Assembly (NCBI GenBank): GCA_016794125.1
Contig: JAEUKT010000001.1
Coordinates: 1-64,000 of the forward strand
DNA: 64,000 nucleotides
Reading direction: 5' to 3'
Source: Alphaproteobacteria bacterium
GTDB lineage: Bacteria > Pseudomonadota > Alphaproteobacteria > Micavibrionales > UBA2020
Within the stretch, counting starts at the first letter, position 1. The number at the start of each line of letters is the position of its first letter. Of the stretch, positions 52,434-62,270 are shown one piece after another. The notes below the pieces were generated by a model that was given only the letters and a program-made list of their open reading frames with translations, did no database searches and was not told the origin of the DNA. Position numbers and translations under genes: made by a program.

Positions 52434-54893
52434 ATGAAAAAACTCCTGCTATTGGCAGTCGGCGGATTAGCAACGCTAATATTAATTGTTTTCATTGGTT
52501 TGTTTTTCTTTCTTAAACCAATTATTGAATCGCAGATTCACTCGAACGGATTTGAAAAAGCGATCCTCGAAAGCGCAGCGTTCAGCTTTAGCGGCACTAC
52601 TCTGAAAAATCTGAAGCTCGATGCGGACGGAAATGAAATCAAAGATGTGAAAGTTTTCGCTACGCTTGCCGATGTGCGCAAGCGCCAATTAACCAAGGTC
52701 GAGATCGAGGGAGTACGTCTCAGCTGGCCGCTATCTGCTTCGTCCTCGTCTGAATCTACGGGCCCGCTGAACCTCTATGCAAAAGAGATTGCGTTCAAAG
52801 ATACTGTCGTGACTCTCGCTACCCCGTATGGCCCCCTGCCGCTGAAACTGGAAGGCGTGGCAGTAGATAAAGGCACTCATTACAATATTGATGCCACGGT
52901 TTCAGGCGAAGCCGCATTTACCAAAATTAACGGAAAACTGCGTGTGATCATCCTCAAGGCGACACGGCGCATGAACGTGCGTTACGAAATTGGTGACGGC
53001 AGCTTTACGACCCCCGATGTTGAAATGCTGAAACTGTCCGGCTGGGCTGAGGCGGATATATCCCCCGGCCGCGCCCTGCCCGCGATTAATGCCCAGTTGG
53101 GCGTAGGAGCCATGCGCCTGTTCAAAATACCGATGGAAGGCACGACACTGCATATGTCGTCCACAAAGGACAAGACCGAGGCGCTGCTGCAAGGCAGCGT
53201 GATCAACAATTCCGGCGATATCGGCCTGAATTTTACCGTCGATCACACCGGCAAAGATATTGATAAAATGTCGCTGCGCGCCGAAGCGAAACTGCAGAAC
53301 CTCTCGGCACTCGACCTTGCCGAAATGGAGGGCCGCGGCAACCTTGTGCTGGATGTTACCGGCGAACACCTGCGCGACGGCAGCTGGACCGATGTTGCGC
53401 AATGGAAGAACCTGCAGGGCAGCGCGGGCGTCGATATGGAGAATTTATCCCTGCCCGGCCTGATGTCTGGGGCGCAGGCGCTTGGCACCGTGCAGTTGTC
53501 GCTCGATCCCACCACACAACGCCTGACCGTTTCCGCGCCGAAGGATGAACTGTCGTTTCAGGCGAAGGTCAAGGCGATCGGCAACCGCGTCGCACAATTG
53601 CGCGTGCCGCTGAACGATAACAAGCCCGCTTCGGTGATCTGGGACAATAAAATGAAAACCCTGCAGGTTAGCATGCAGGGCGCGGAAATCGCGGCACTCG
53701 ATTTCTGGGGAAAGAAAATCAATACCGACCTGACCGCACATCTGGCGGGGGTGCCGGTGCTGGAGGGCAAGCTGGATATCGGCGACCTGAGCCACAAAGC
53801 CCAGCCGCGTTACTTCGTGCCCGTGCGCGCTAATATGCAGTTTGTATCGATGAGCAGCGTCAAGGGCGGCACCGGCTACACCGGCGCGATATCGGAAAAG
53901 AACGGCTGGATTTCCGCCAAGCTGGAAGGCCGCCACGACGGCAACACGGGCAAAGGCTTTCTGTCTGTCAATATGCCGCCCACGAATTTTGCATCGGGTG
54001 TCGTTCAGGTCGCGATGGCGTTTCCGGTCACTCAGAACTATTTCACCGATGGCTTCGGCTCGGTCGGCCTTTCCGCGAATGTCACATGGAACAAAGGAAA
54101 AAATGGCTACACGACCGGCACAACCGGGCAGCTCTACCTGAAGGATTTCACCTGCAACGTCCGCGACAACGTAATTACCGGTATCAATACCGTGATGAAC
54201 CTGACAAGCCTTGCGCCGCTGACATTGCAGCAGCAGACAGTCAGCGTGGGCGGGCTGAACGTCGGGCTGCCCTTGACTAACGGCGTTGCGGTCGTCAGCC
54301 TCGATGCGAAGCAGAATTTCACCCTGCACAGCGCGGAATGGGAAGCGGTGGGTGGCAAAATCATATCCAGCCCCTTCACCATGCCGCTCGGCACGATGAA
54401 CACAGCGGTAACTTTGTCGGCTAAATCGCTTGATCTGCAGCAGTTGTTCCAGATCGCGCCGCTGGAAGGCCTGACCGCCGACGGCAAGGTGGATGGCAAC
54501 CTTCCCGTGCAGATCAACAACGGCGTTTTTTCCATCGTCAACGGCACGCTGCAAACGACCGGCACCGGAGTCATCCGCTACAACCCTCAACAACCGCCCG
54601 CATTTTTGCAAAACACGACGCAGCAGCAGATCATCGACCTGAAGGCCGCGCTGGCGCAGTTCCACTATGACTCGCTGGGGGTCACCATTAACGGCGAGAT
54701 TGGAAAATCACAGCAGGTACAGCTGCGCATCCGCGGCAAGAATCCTTTGTTCTACGCGGGAAAACCTGTAAATTTTAATTTAAATGTGGAAGGCCCCATC
54801 GAAAATATCATAAGATACAACCCGGGCAGCAACCGGATCCCCGACACGATCCGCAAGCAGCTGGAAACTTACGAGGCGAACCATGGAAAATAA
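52434..54893 (+). CDS. ydbH: YdbH-family intermembrane lipid transport protein
   Basis: 819-aa inner-membrane-anchored protein (helix at residues about 4-25) with a long beta-rich periplasmic body and the C-terminal end PGSNRIPDTIRKQLETYE typical of the YdbH/AsmA-like family. E. coli YdbH works with the outer-membrane lipoprotein YnbE as a bridge for phospholipid transport, redundantly with TamB and YhdP. ynbE and ydbL follow, the same operon order. ATG at 52,434 (AAGGA upstream); TTG at 52,428 is possible. Confidence 0.9.
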   Translation: MKKLLLLAVGGLATLILIVFIGLFFFLKPIIESQIHSNGFEKAILESAAFSFSGTTLKNLKLDADGNEIKDVKVFATLADVRKRQLTKVEIEGVRLSWPLSASSSSESTGPLNLYAKEIAFKDTVVTLATPYGPLPLKLEGVAVDKGTHYNIDATVSGEAAFTKINGKLRVIILKATRRMNVRYEIGDGSFTTPDVEMLKLSGWAEADISPGRALPAINAQLGVGAMRLFKIPMEGTTLHMSSTKDKTEALLQGSVINNSGDIGLNFTVDHTGKDIDKMSLRAEAKLQNLSALDLAEMEGRGNLVLDVTGEHLRDGSWTDVAQWKNLQGSAGVDMENLSLPGLMSGAQALGTVQLSLDPTTQRLTVSAPKDELSFQAKVKAIGNRVAQLRVPLNDNKPASVIWDNKMKTLQVSMQGAEIAALDFWGKKINTDLTAHLAGVPVLEGKLDIGDLSHKAQPRYFVPVRANMQFVSMSSVKGGTGYTGAISEKNGWISAKLEGRHDGNTGKGFLSVNMPPTNFASGVVQVAMAFPVTQNYFTDGFGSVGLSANVTWNKGKNGYTTGTTGQLYLKDFTCNVRDNVITGINTVMNLTSLAPLTLQQQTVSVGGLNVGLPLTNGVAVVSLDAKQNFTLHSAEWEAVGGKIISSPFTMPLGTMNTAVTLSAKSLDLQQLFQIAPLEGLTADGKVDGNLPVQINNGVFSIVNGTLQTTGTGVIRYNPQQPPAFLQNTTQQQIIDLKAALAQFHYDSLGVTINGEIGKSQQVQLRIRGKNPLFYAGKPVNFNLNVEGPIENIIRYNPGSNRIPDTIRKQLETYEANHGK

Positions 54894-55131
54894 AAAACTG
54901 ACACTTCTGACCGCCCTGCCCGCGCTCTGCGCCGGCCTGAGCTTCGTTGCGATGACGGCCTGCACCCCGACCGTGAAGGTCGAAGCGCCCGACAAGCCCA
55001 TCGAGATCAACATGAACATCAAGATCGAACAGGAAGTGCGCGTGAAGGTCGAAAAAGACCTTGATGCCGCCTTCGCCAACGACCCCGAACTGTTCGGCGT
55101 CGACACAAAACCCGAGGAGAAAAAACAATGA
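54883..55131 (+). CDS. ynbE: YnbE-family lipoprotein
   Basis: 82-aa outer-membrane lipoprotein partner of YdbH. Signal peptide ends in lipobox MTAC with Cys27, followed by TPTVKVEAPDKPIEINMNIKIEQEVRVKV, which matches YnbE closely. Longer acidic tail than E. coli. Overlaps ydbH by 11 bp and ydbL by 4 bp. Confidence 0.93.
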   Translation: MENKKLTLLTALPALCAGLSFVAMTACTPTVKVEAPDKPIEINMNIKIEQEVRVKVEKDLDAAFANDPELFGVDTKPEEKKQ

Positions 55132-55469
55132 TCCGCAACATCTCGAAAGTATTGATGACCTGCTGCGCGCTTGTCATGTCGGCCTCCATCGCTTTCGCGG
55201 CACTGTCGCTGCCGGCGGCGAAGGCTGACGGCCTTGTGGGCGAAAAACCCGATGGCCTGCTGGGCATCGTCACCACCGCCCCTTCGACCGAAGTGCAGGC
55301 GCTGGTCAATTCGACCAACAGCCAGCGCATGGCGAAATACAATGGCATCGCGTCGAAAAACAACACGCCCATCGACCAGATCCAGGCGCTTGCCGGCCAG
55401 AAGCTGATCGCGGCAACCGCCCCCGGCGAGTTCTTCATGAACGCATCGGGCGGCTGGCAGAAGAAATAA
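55128..55469 (+). CDS. ydbL: YdbL-family periplasmic protein (DUF1318)
   Basis: 113-aa exported protein: signal peptide to IAFAA, then helical domain with GLVGEKPDGLLGIVTTAPSTEVQALVNSTNSQRMAKYNGIASKNN, the DUF1318 pattern. Proposed to assist YdbH-YnbE assembly. Third gene of the operon with overlapping start, followed by a terminator at 55,491. Confidence 0.92.
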   Translation: MIRNISKVLMTCCALVMSASIAFAALSLPAAKADGLVGEKPDGLLGIVTTAPSTEVQALVNSTNSQRMAKYNGIASKNNTPIDQIQALAGQKLIAATAPGEFFMNASGGWQKK

Positions 55470-55490
55470 TCTTTTGCCGATTGAATAAAC

Positions 55491-55521
55491 AAACAGGCCG
55501 TGAAAACGGCCTGTTTTTTTT
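55491..55521. terminator. Rho-independent terminator
   Basis: ACAGGCCGT (55,493-55,501) and ACGGCCTGT (55,506-55,514) with a GAAA loop and a T-tract on the right. Ends the ydb operon and, converging, serB, whose stop codon it touches. Confidence 0.9.
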
Positions 55522-56419
55522 ATGCGGCGAATTCGCGCTTCGTATATCCCTGCATATACAGGATAGATGTCAGATCCGTATGCCGGATATGGAACGGGGT
55601 TGCTGCCACCACCGCGGGCTTGCCAAAATAGCCGACCCCTGCCCCTGCCGTTTGAAGCATCGGAATGTCATTCGCGCCGTCGCCCACAGCGACCGCCATG
55701 CGGGGATCGCTGCCAAGCGCGCGGCTTTCATCTTCAACAGTTTTTTTCTTGGTATTCTTATCGACGATGGGCAGCATCACTTCGCCGGTCAGCATGTCGT
55801 ATTCGATGCCAAGGCGGTTGCCGATATTTTTGTTGAAACCCAGCGTCTGCGCGACAGGATTGGTGAAAAAATCAAATCCGCCCGAAATCAGCACGCAGGA
55901 CGCGCCGAAGCGGCGCATCGTGCCGACCAGCGTTTTCGCGCCCTTGGAATAACGCACCTGCTGAAGCGTTTCCTGCAACGCTGATACCGGCATGCCACGC
56001 AGTAATGCCACGCGCATCCGCAAGGCTTCGGCGAAATCGATTTCCCCGCGCATCGCCTGCTGCGTAATCGGCGCGACCTTGTCCTTCAAACCGAAATGCG
56101 CGGCCAGCTCGTCCAGCGTTTCGCCTTCGATCATCGTCGCGTCCATATCGGCGACCAGAAGTTTCTTGCGGCGGAATTCGTCCTTCGCCTGCACGAACAC
56201 ATCGCATGCGCCGAAATCGGCAAATGCCGCGCGCAACGCCGCCGTCAGGTTGTCGTGATGTGCCGATACCGTGATGTCGATAGCGGTTGCGGGATGCAGA
56301 ATATCCAGCGACACGTTTTCGACCCCCGCCGATTTGGCAAGCGCCACGGCGCGTGTTTGCATGGCTTCATCCAGCAACCCGTCTCGCGCGGCAACGATGG
56401 TGATAACGGTATCAGGCAT
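55520..56419 (-). CDS. serB: Phosphoserine phosphatase
   Basis: 299-aa HAD-superfamily enzyme for the last step of serine synthesis. DMDATMIEGETLDELA (D91 nucleophile, D93), conserved SGGFDFFTNPVAQTLGF and GDGANDIPMLQTAGAGVGY with the Mg-binding Asp; N-terminal ACT-like region. Usual length for SerB. Located near serC and serA but converging with ydbL. Confidence 0.96.
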   Translation of the reverse strand: MPDTVITIVAARDGLLDEAMQTRAVALAKSAGVENVSLDILHPATAIDITVSAHHDNLTAALRAAFADFGACDVFVQAKDEFRRKKLLVADMDATMIEGETLDELAAHFGLKDKVAPITQQAMRGEIDFAEALRMRVALLRGMPVSALQETLQQVRYSKGAKTLVGTMRRFGASCVLISGGFDFFTNPVAQTLGFNKNIGNRLGIEYDMLTGEVMLPIVDKNTKKKTVEDESRALGSDPRMAVAVGDGANDIPMLQTAGAGVGYFGKPAVVAATPFHIRHTDLTSILYMQGYTKREFAA

Positions 56420-56555
56420 GGGAATCCCCCTTTGTTACGGCTGCATTTAAGCAAAATTCACAATTCCCCTCAAGCAGATAGGCTATACCGTTTGACGGAT
56501 GGAAAACGGTGTCGGAGAATATGCTCATAACGTTCATAACCTGTAAGGAGCCCAT

Positions 56556-57779
56556 TTGTCCGCGACGCTGTATCGTCCCCGTAACATCGCCAGCACCGTT
56601 ATACATTATAGTGCTACCGCCGCCATCGCCGGCATCTCTCTCGCCCTCGGCGGCCCTGTCTCGATCGCCGCCGCCATTATCCTCTCGGGAGGTGTGTCGT
56701 GGCTGGTCCTGAAGCAGCAAAAAGATTTTCTCGAAAACCGCCTTGTCGAACATCCCCGCGTCCACAAACATTCGCCGCATCTGGGCGAAATGGCGGATGA
56801 CCTTTATAAACGCTCCGGCCTCAAGGCTTCGGAACACCCCATCTACGATTTCCGCGCCGACCGTAAAAAGTCGGAAGACAAAGGCATTATCGGCAAGGCG
56901 CTGGAGGAAGCGTTCGAGGCGATGGGCGATACCCACAATGCCGCCGCCCTGCACCTCGGCAAGCCCGTCATCATGATTTCCGAGCCACTTTTGAAGCTAC
57001 TGGATGACAAGGAAGAAAAAGCGGTCCTGGCGCACGAATTCGCGCATGCCGCGGCGCATCACACGCGTATCGGCCTGCCGCAGAAACTGCTGGGCGGCCT
57101 TGCCGTCACGACCAACGCCATGACCATGATCGGCGCATGGTGGGCGACCGGCTGGCGGGGCATGCTGTCAGGCGCTGCCGCCTCTATCGGCACCTCGATC
57201 GCAGGTAACCTGATTGCGCGCAAAGCGACCGAAGACAGCGGCATCATGCGTACAAAAGACGACTATCTTGAACTGCCTGAACTGGCGCAGAAGAAAAAGA
57301 TCAAGGCCGTCATCAAGGGCGTTTCATCTGCTGTGAGCGTGGGCGTTCTGACACTCTTCAGCCCCGCTTACCTGACGCTATGGGTAGCCACGAAAGCGTT
57401 GAGCGCAGCGAACAAGCTCGTGACCGGCGCCTATAGCCGGAGCATGGAATATCAGGCTGACCGTGGCGCGGTTGAATTCGGCGCTGATCCACTGGCCCTC
57501 GTCACCGGTTTACGTAAAATTGAGCAGGTCGTCGAAAACAGCAAGCTGGAGGCCTTTGACGGCAAGCTGCCCGAAAAAGGCATGCTGTCGAAAGCATGGG
57601 CGGAGGCAACCGCATCCCACCCCGCAACAGAAAAGCGCGTGGCGCGCCTGATAAAACTCGCCGAAAAACAAGGTGTTGCAAAAGATGTCATCGACCGCGC
57701 CGCCTTCGGCACGGTCGAGGTTTCCAAGGAACACAACATGCCCTACAGCGTCATAAAAGAATTGGCGCACGGTATGTAA
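56556..57779 (+). CDS. M48-family metalloprotease
   Basis: 407-aa membrane protease of the HtpX/Ste24 type. Two hydrophobic helices at the N-terminus (about 12-55), zinc motif H160-E161-F-A-H164, two more membrane segments (about 205-265), and third ligand region [17 protein letters not shown] start, with AAGGAG five bases upstream. Stands alone between serB and serC. Expected to degrade misfolded membrane proteins. Confidence 0.88.
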   Translation: MSATLYRPRNIASTVIHYSATAAIAGISLALGGPVSIAAAIILSGGVSWLVLKQQKDFLENRLVEHPRVHKHSPHLGEMADDLYKRSGLKASEHPIYDFRADRKKSEDKGIIGKALEEAFEAMGDTHNAAALHLGKPVIMISEPLLKLLDDKEEKAVLAHEFAHAAAHHTRIGLPQKLLGGLAVTTNAMTMIGAWWATGWRGMLSGAAASIGTSIAGNLIARKATEDSGIMRTKDDYLELPELAQKKKIKAVIKGVSSAVSVGVLTLFSPAYLTLWVATKALSAANKLVTGAYSRSMEYQADRGAVEFGADPLALVTGLRKIEQVVENSKLEAFDGKLPEKGMLSKAWAEATASHPATEKRVARLIKLAEKQGVAKDVIDRAAFGTVEVSKEHNMPYSVIKELAHGM

Positions 57780-57844
57780 ACCTTCGGGAATCCTTGCTAT
57801 ACTCACGCTTTCCCGGCAAAGACCGGACTATAGGAGAGTGTGTG

Positions 57845-59014
57845 ATGCAAAAACCGACAACGAAACCCGCCTGCCCCAATTTTTCTTCCGGACCTTGCGC
57901 GAAGCGTCCGGGCTGGACGCCCGATGTGCTGAAAGGCGCGCCGACCGGCCGTTCCCACCGCGCCTCCATCGGCGTGAAGAAACTGGCCGAAGTGATCGAG
58001 AAATCCAAGGCCATCCTTGGCATGCCGGCGGATTACCGCCTTGCGATCGTCCCCGGTTCCGACACCGGCGCGATTGAAATGGCGATGTGGTCGCTGCTGG
58101 GCGCACGCGGCGTCGATGTGCTGGGCTGGGAAGTCTTCGGCAAGATGTGGATCATCGACGTCACCAAGCAATTGAAACTTACCGATGTGCGCACTTTCGA
58201 TGCGCCCTTTGGCGGCATTCCCGACCTGTCAAAGGTCGATACCGACCGCGACGTTGTTTTCACGTGGAACGGCACGACCTCGGGCGTGAAAGTGCCGAAC
58301 GGCGACTGGATCAAATCCGACCGCAAGGGCCTGACGATCTGCGACGCAACCTCCGCCGTTTTCGCGATGGATCTGCCCTGGGATAAACTGGATGTCGTCA
58401 CATGGTCGTGGCAAAAGGTGCTGGGCGGCGAAGCCGCGCACGGCATGCTGGCATTGTCACCCCGCGCCGTGGAGCGCCTGAACAGCTACAGCCCCCCTTG
58501 GCCGATGCCCAAAATTTTCCGCCTGACCAAAGGCGGCAAGCTGGTGGAAGAACCGTTTGAAGGCAAGACGATCAACACCCCCTCCATGCTCGCCGTCGAA
58601 GACTGCATCGACGCGCTGAAATGGTCGGAAACGGTCGGCGGGCTGAAGGGCCTGATGAGCCGCACGAACGCCAACCTGAAAGCAGTCGAAGACTGGGTTG
58701 CCAAAACCGAATGGGCGGAATTCCTGCCAGAGCGCGCGGATATCCGCTCCAACACCTCGATATGCTTCAAGGTCGTCGATAGCTGGCTGACCGGCAAAGA
58801 CGAAGAAGCGCAGCGCAAGGTGATCAAATCGGTCGAAACCATGCTGGATAAAGAAGGCGTGGCCTATGAAATCGCCAACCACCGCGACGCGCCGCCGTCC
58901 TTCCGTATCTGGGGCGGCGCAACGGTCGAAACATCCGACGTCAAATCGCTGCTGGAATGGGTCAGCTGGGCCTATGACAGCGTGAAAGCGCAGGAACAGG
59001 CAAAAGCGGCCTAA
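57845..59014 (+). CDS. serC: Phosphoserine aminotransferase
   Basis: 389-aa PLP enzyme, second step of serine synthesis (also in pyridoxal synthesis). Visible: [23 protein letters not shown], the PLP-binding Lys in [15 protein letters not shown] and FTWNGTTSG, which is the signature of the alphaproteobacterial/archaeal-like SerC branch rather than that of E. coli SerC. AGGAG 9 bases before ATG. Two genes upstream of serA. Confidence 0.95.
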   Translation: MQKPTTKPACPNFSSGPCAKRPGWTPDVLKGAPTGRSHRASIGVKKLAEVIEKSKAILGMPADYRLAIVPGSDTGAIEMAMWSLLGARGVDVLGWEVFGKMWIIDVTKQLKLTDVRTFDAPFGGIPDLSKVDTDRDVVFTWNGTTSGVKVPNGDWIKSDRKGLTICDATSAVFAMDLPWDKLDVVTWSWQKVLGGEAAHGMLALSPRAVERLNSYSPPWPMPKIFRLTKGGKLVEEPFEGKTINTPSMLAVEDCIDALKWSETVGGLKGLMSRTNANLKAVEDWVAKTEWAEFLPERADIRSNTSICFKVVDSWLTGKDEEAQRKVIKSVETMLDKEGVAYEIANHRDAPPSFRIWGGATVETSDVKSLLEWVSWAYDSVKAQEQAKAA

Positions 59015-59098
59015 AAGCCGCCCTTCCCCCTGACCCGGCTGGTTTTCGGCGCGGTTCTGTCTGGATGGATTCCGGGGCTGAAACGATTGGGGATTTGC

Positions 59099-59983
59099 AT
59101 GGTCAGGGTATTAGGGCATCGCGGCGTACGGCAGCATAAAGGCACCGACGAAAATTCGCTGCCCGCTTTCGAGCGCGCGATGAGCGAAAGCGACGGCATC
59201 GAAACCGATGCTGTCGTGTCACGCGACAAAACCCCGTTCCTGTGCCATGAAACCCGCCAGATCACCATCCCGCGCATCTACAGCCGCGCGACTAGTGCGC
59301 TGAAGCGCCACCTGAACCGCGCCTCGGCAAAGCTGGCGCACGGCAAGCGCATCGACCAGATGCAGGCGAAAGACGTGGATTGCCTGACGCTGAAAAACGG
59401 CTCGAAACTCCCGCGCCTTTCGGAGCTGTTTGCGCTGGCGCAATTGCATCCCGGCAAAATTCTGGATATCGAGCTGAAAGGCTACGGCACCACCGCCCCC
59501 GTCATCGCCGAAATCCACAAGGCGGTTGCCGAAGGCAAGATCACCAAGGATCAGGTGATTTTAACCTCGTTCGACCACGCGGCATTGGCCGAAGCGCGCC
59601 ACATAGATCCCGACATTAAATGCGGGATGATTTTCTCCGGCCGCGACATGCGGGACAATCCAATTTACCCGTGGGAAAAAGAAAGCACCCGCGCCTATGC
59701 GCCGCTGGATGAAAAAACGCTGACAGGAAAACATGCAAAGGAAGCAAGGCCGGATTATTTCGTGATGACCGTGCGCACGCTGTCTGTCGCCAACATCGAT
59801 AAAATCCGCAAGTATTATCCGAACGCTAAAATCATGATCTGGACGACCAGGAAACCGGAGCGTGACCGCATCCTGCAAAAGCGGCTGAACGACCCGGCAA
59901 TCGTGCGGCATCTGGATACGATCATCACCGATTTTCCGGCGAAGATGACGGGAATGCTGAAGAAGCGCGGATTGCGGCCTTAA
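59099..59983 (+). CDS. Glycerophosphodiester phosphodiesterase
   Basis: 294-aa GDPD-fold enzyme that cleaves glycerophosphodiesters. Active-site residues: H7-R8 (LGHRG), E18-N19 (DENSLPAFERAM), GIETDAVVSRDKTPFLCHE (Glu, Asp and the second His), and IELKGYG later. No signal peptide, so cytoplasmic. GGGG before the ATG at 59,099; a TTG at 59,087 is less likely. Lies between serC and serA. Substrate not identified. Confidence 0.88.
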   Translation: MVRVLGHRGVRQHKGTDENSLPAFERAMSESDGIETDAVVSRDKTPFLCHETRQITIPRIYSRATSALKRHLNRASAKLAHGKRIDQMQAKDVDCLTLKNGSKLPRLSELFALAQLHPGKILDIELKGYGTTAPVIAEIHKAVAEGKITKDQVILTSFDHAALAEARHIDPDIKCGMIFSGRDMRDNPIYPWEKESTRAYAPLDEKTLTGKHAKEARPDYFVMTVRTLSVANIDKIRKYYPNAKIMIWTTRKPERDRILQKRLNDPAIVRHLDTIITDFPAKMTGMLKKRGLRP

Positions 59984-59986
59984 ATT

Positions 59987-60418
59987 TTAGCCCACAGTCT
60001 CTAATGCCTGCAGCTGGCCGGTGCGTTTCAGCACGCTGAAATCGCGCGCCTTGTCGAAGGCTTCATGGGCGATATTCGCCGATTTTTCCTGAAAGGTGCG
60101 GCTCAGGCCGTTTTTGAGGAAGTAAGCCACATCGCCTTCGAACATGGCGCGATCCATATATGTAGCCGCGCGCGGCGAGGACTTTTCCAGCTTGTCGAAA
60201 TAGTAATTGCCCGGTTCTTTTTCTTTGCCGGTCAACTGGGCATAGGCCTCGGAAAAACCGCGGCGCACCCACAATACGGCACGATACGGCTGCTCGACGA
60301 AGGCCTGGAACAGTTTTTCTTTCCAGTTCAGCTGTTTCCATTCCAGATCGTCACGGATCTTTTGGAATTCATCGGTATTGACGATTTTTTCTGCTTTTTG
60401 GTTAAATTCGGCCTGCAT
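59987..60418 (-). CDS. Hypothetical protein, 143 aa
   Basis: Soluble, charged, helical protein (MQAEFNQKAEKIVNTDEFQKI...) with several aromatic residues and no membrane or signal segment. AGGGGA lies before the ATG. It converges on the GDPD gene with 3 bp between them and is divergent from serA. No family recognised. Confidence 0.6.
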   Translation of the reverse strand: MQAEFNQKAEKIVNTDEFQKIRDDLEWKQLNWKEKLFQAFVEQPYRAVLWVRRGFSEAYAQLTGKEKEPGNYYFDKLEKSSPRAATYMDRAMFEGDVAYFLKNGLSRTFQEKSANIAHEAFDKARDFSVLKRTGQLQALETVG

Positions 60419-60589
60419 GAAATTCCCCTATCCCCGAGTCTTTTTGAAATTTGTTTTATCTACTATACGCCGATCCCATAAGTTTGCACGTAATGTTTTC
60501 ATAATAATGGTACTTAGTTACCGCAAATAACGAAATATTTTAAGTTTTTGTTAATTATAAGTCTCTGCTGCATTGCAACATTGGATTGC

Positions 60590-60618
60590 TTGCCGGTATG
60601 CGGCGGCAGGCGTATCAT
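60590..60618 (+). promoter_or_regulatory. Probable serA promoter
   Basis: TTGCCG (60,590-60,595) and TATCAT (60,613-60,618) with exactly 17 bp between, 29 bp upstream of the serA ATG. The other 170 bases of the intergenic stretch are AT-rich with no gene or strong repeat. Confidence 0.4.
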
Positions 60619-60646
60619 GTGGCTTCATATTTATAAGGACCCTGCC

Positions 60647-62230
60647 ATGACCGCAAAACCCAAAGTTCTGATCGCCGACAAAATGAGCCCCCAAGCCGAA
60701 GCCATCTTCAAATCGCGCGGTGTCGATGTGACGGTCAAGACCGACCTGAAACCGGAAGAACTGAAAGTTGAAATCGCAAACTACGACGGTCTTGCGGTCC
60801 GCTCTTCCACCAAGGTCACGGCGGATATTCTCGGCAGCGCGAAAAACCTGAAGGTTATCGGCCGCGCCGGCATCGGTGTCGATAACGTCGATGTACCTGC
60901 CGCGACGCAAACCGGCGTTGTCGTCATGAACACGCCCTTTGGCAACTCGATCACCACCGCCGAACACACCATCGCCATGCTGATGGCCCTCGCCCGCGAC
61001 ATTCCGCAGGCGAACGCATCGACCCATGCGGGCAAATGGGAAAAAACCAAATTCATGGGCCAGGAAATTTTCGGCAAGACCCTTGGCGTGATCGGCTGCG
61101 GCAACATTGGCGCCATCGTCGCCGACCGCGGCATCGGCCTGAAAATGAAGGTCATCGCGTTTGACCCCTTCCTGTCGGCTGAACGCGCTGTCGAACTGGG
61201 TGTTGAAAAGGTTGAACTGGAAGACGTGCTGACCCGCGCCGATTTCATCACCATCCACACGCCGATGACCGAAAAGACCAAGGGCATCATCAACGCAGCC
61301 GCCATCGCCAAAATGAAAAAAGGCGTGCGCCTGATCAACTGCGCGCGCGGCGGCCTGATCGTGGAAGCCGACCTGAAGGCGGCGCTGGATAGCGGCCATG
61401 TGGCCGGCGCGGCGCTGGATGTGTTCGAAACCGAACCCGCGAAAGAAAACCTGCTGTTCAACCACGCAAAAGTGATCTGCACCCCGCACCTTGGCGCATC
61501 GACCGTCGAAGCGCAGGAAAACGTGGCGCTGCAGGTAGCGGAGCAAATGTCCGACTTCCTGCTGCAGGGCGCGGTTGCGAACGCCGTTAACATGCCGTCG
61601 GTGAGCGCGGAAGACGCGCCGAAGCTGAAACCCTACATGAAACTTGCCGAGCAAATCGGCAGCTTCGCGGGCCAGATGGCGACGACAGACGCCAAAGAAA
61701 TCCAGATCGAATACGAAGGCCTCGTGGCAGGCATCAACACCCGCCCGCTGACCGCCCTCGTCCTCGCCGGTTTCCTGAAACCGTCGATGGAAGGCGTGAA
61801 CATCGTGAGCGCACCCGCGCGCGCGAAGGAACGCGGCATCACGATCGCGGAAACCAAACGCGACAAGGCGCAGAACTACCAGACCATCCTGCGCGTGACC
61901 GTGAAGGATTCGACCGGCACCACCACCATTTCCGGCACGATTTTTGACGAACGCCCGCGCGTCATCGACATCAACGGCGTGCCGACAGAAGCGTCACTGA
62001 ATTCGGAAATGCTCTATGTCCTCAACCTCGACAAGCCGGGCCTGATCGGCGCGGTCGGCACGATTTTGGGCGACAACAAGATCAACATTTCCGACTTCAA
62101 CCTTGGCCGCATCCCCGGCAAAGACCGCGCTATCGCCCTGATTTCCGTCGACGGCAACGTGCCGCAGACGATCGTCGACCAGATCAAGAAAATTGCCCAG
62201 GTCGAGCAAGCGAAAGTGCTGCGCTTTTAA
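60647..62230 (+). CDS. serA: D-3-phosphoglycerate dehydrogenase
   Basis: 527-aa long-form PGDH, first step of serine synthesis. NAD-binding GVIGCGNIGAIVADRG; catalytic Arg in NCARGGLIVE, Glu in FETEPAKE and His in CTPHLGAS; an intervening ASB domain and a C-terminal ACT domain (LNLDKPGLIGAVGTILGDNKINISDFNLGR) that usually senses serine. ATG at 60,647 follows AAGGA. Complete ser pathway is present together with serB and serC. Confidence 0.97.
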   Translation: MTAKPKVLIADKMSPQAEAIFKSRGVDVTVKTDLKPEELKVEIANYDGLAVRSSTKVTADILGSAKNLKVIGRAGIGVDNVDVPAATQTGVVVMNTPFGNSITTAEHTIAMLMALARDIPQANASTHAGKWEKTKFMGQEIFGKTLGVIGCGNIGAIVADRGIGLKMKVIAFDPFLSAERAVELGVEKVELEDVLTRADFITIHTPMTEKTKGIINAAAIAKMKKGVRLINCARGGLIVEADLKAALDSGHVAGAALDVFETEPAKENLLFNHAKVICTPHLGASTVEAQENVALQVAEQMSDFLLQGAVANAVNMPSVSAEDAPKLKPYMKLAEQIGSFAGQMATTDAKEIQIEYEGLVAGINTRPLTALVLAGFLKPSMEGVNIVSAPARAKERGITIAETKRDKAQNYQTILRVTVKDSTGTTTISGTIFDERPRVIDINGVPTEASLNSEMLYVLNLDKPGLIGAVGTILGDNKINISDFNLGRIPGKDRAIALISVDGNVPQTIVDQIKKIAQVEQAKVLRF

Positions 62231-62238
62231 CATTTAAA

Positions 62239-62257
62239 CCACCCTGCCTTCGGGTGG
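62239..62257 (+). promoter_or_regulatory. Short hairpin between serA and the next gene
   Basis: CCACCC (62,239-62,244) and GGGTGG (62,252-62,257) around a 7-base loop lie 14 bases before the ATG at 62,271 and immediately precede its GGAG ribosome site. Could attenuate transcription or limit translation. No T-tract. Confidence 0.35.
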
Positions 62258-62270
62258 GGTGGAGAATAAA

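Noticed and set aside
53445-54665. Long minus-strand frame opposite ydbH
   Set aside because: Antisense shadow; ydbH has the start signal, membrane anchor and family C-terminus.
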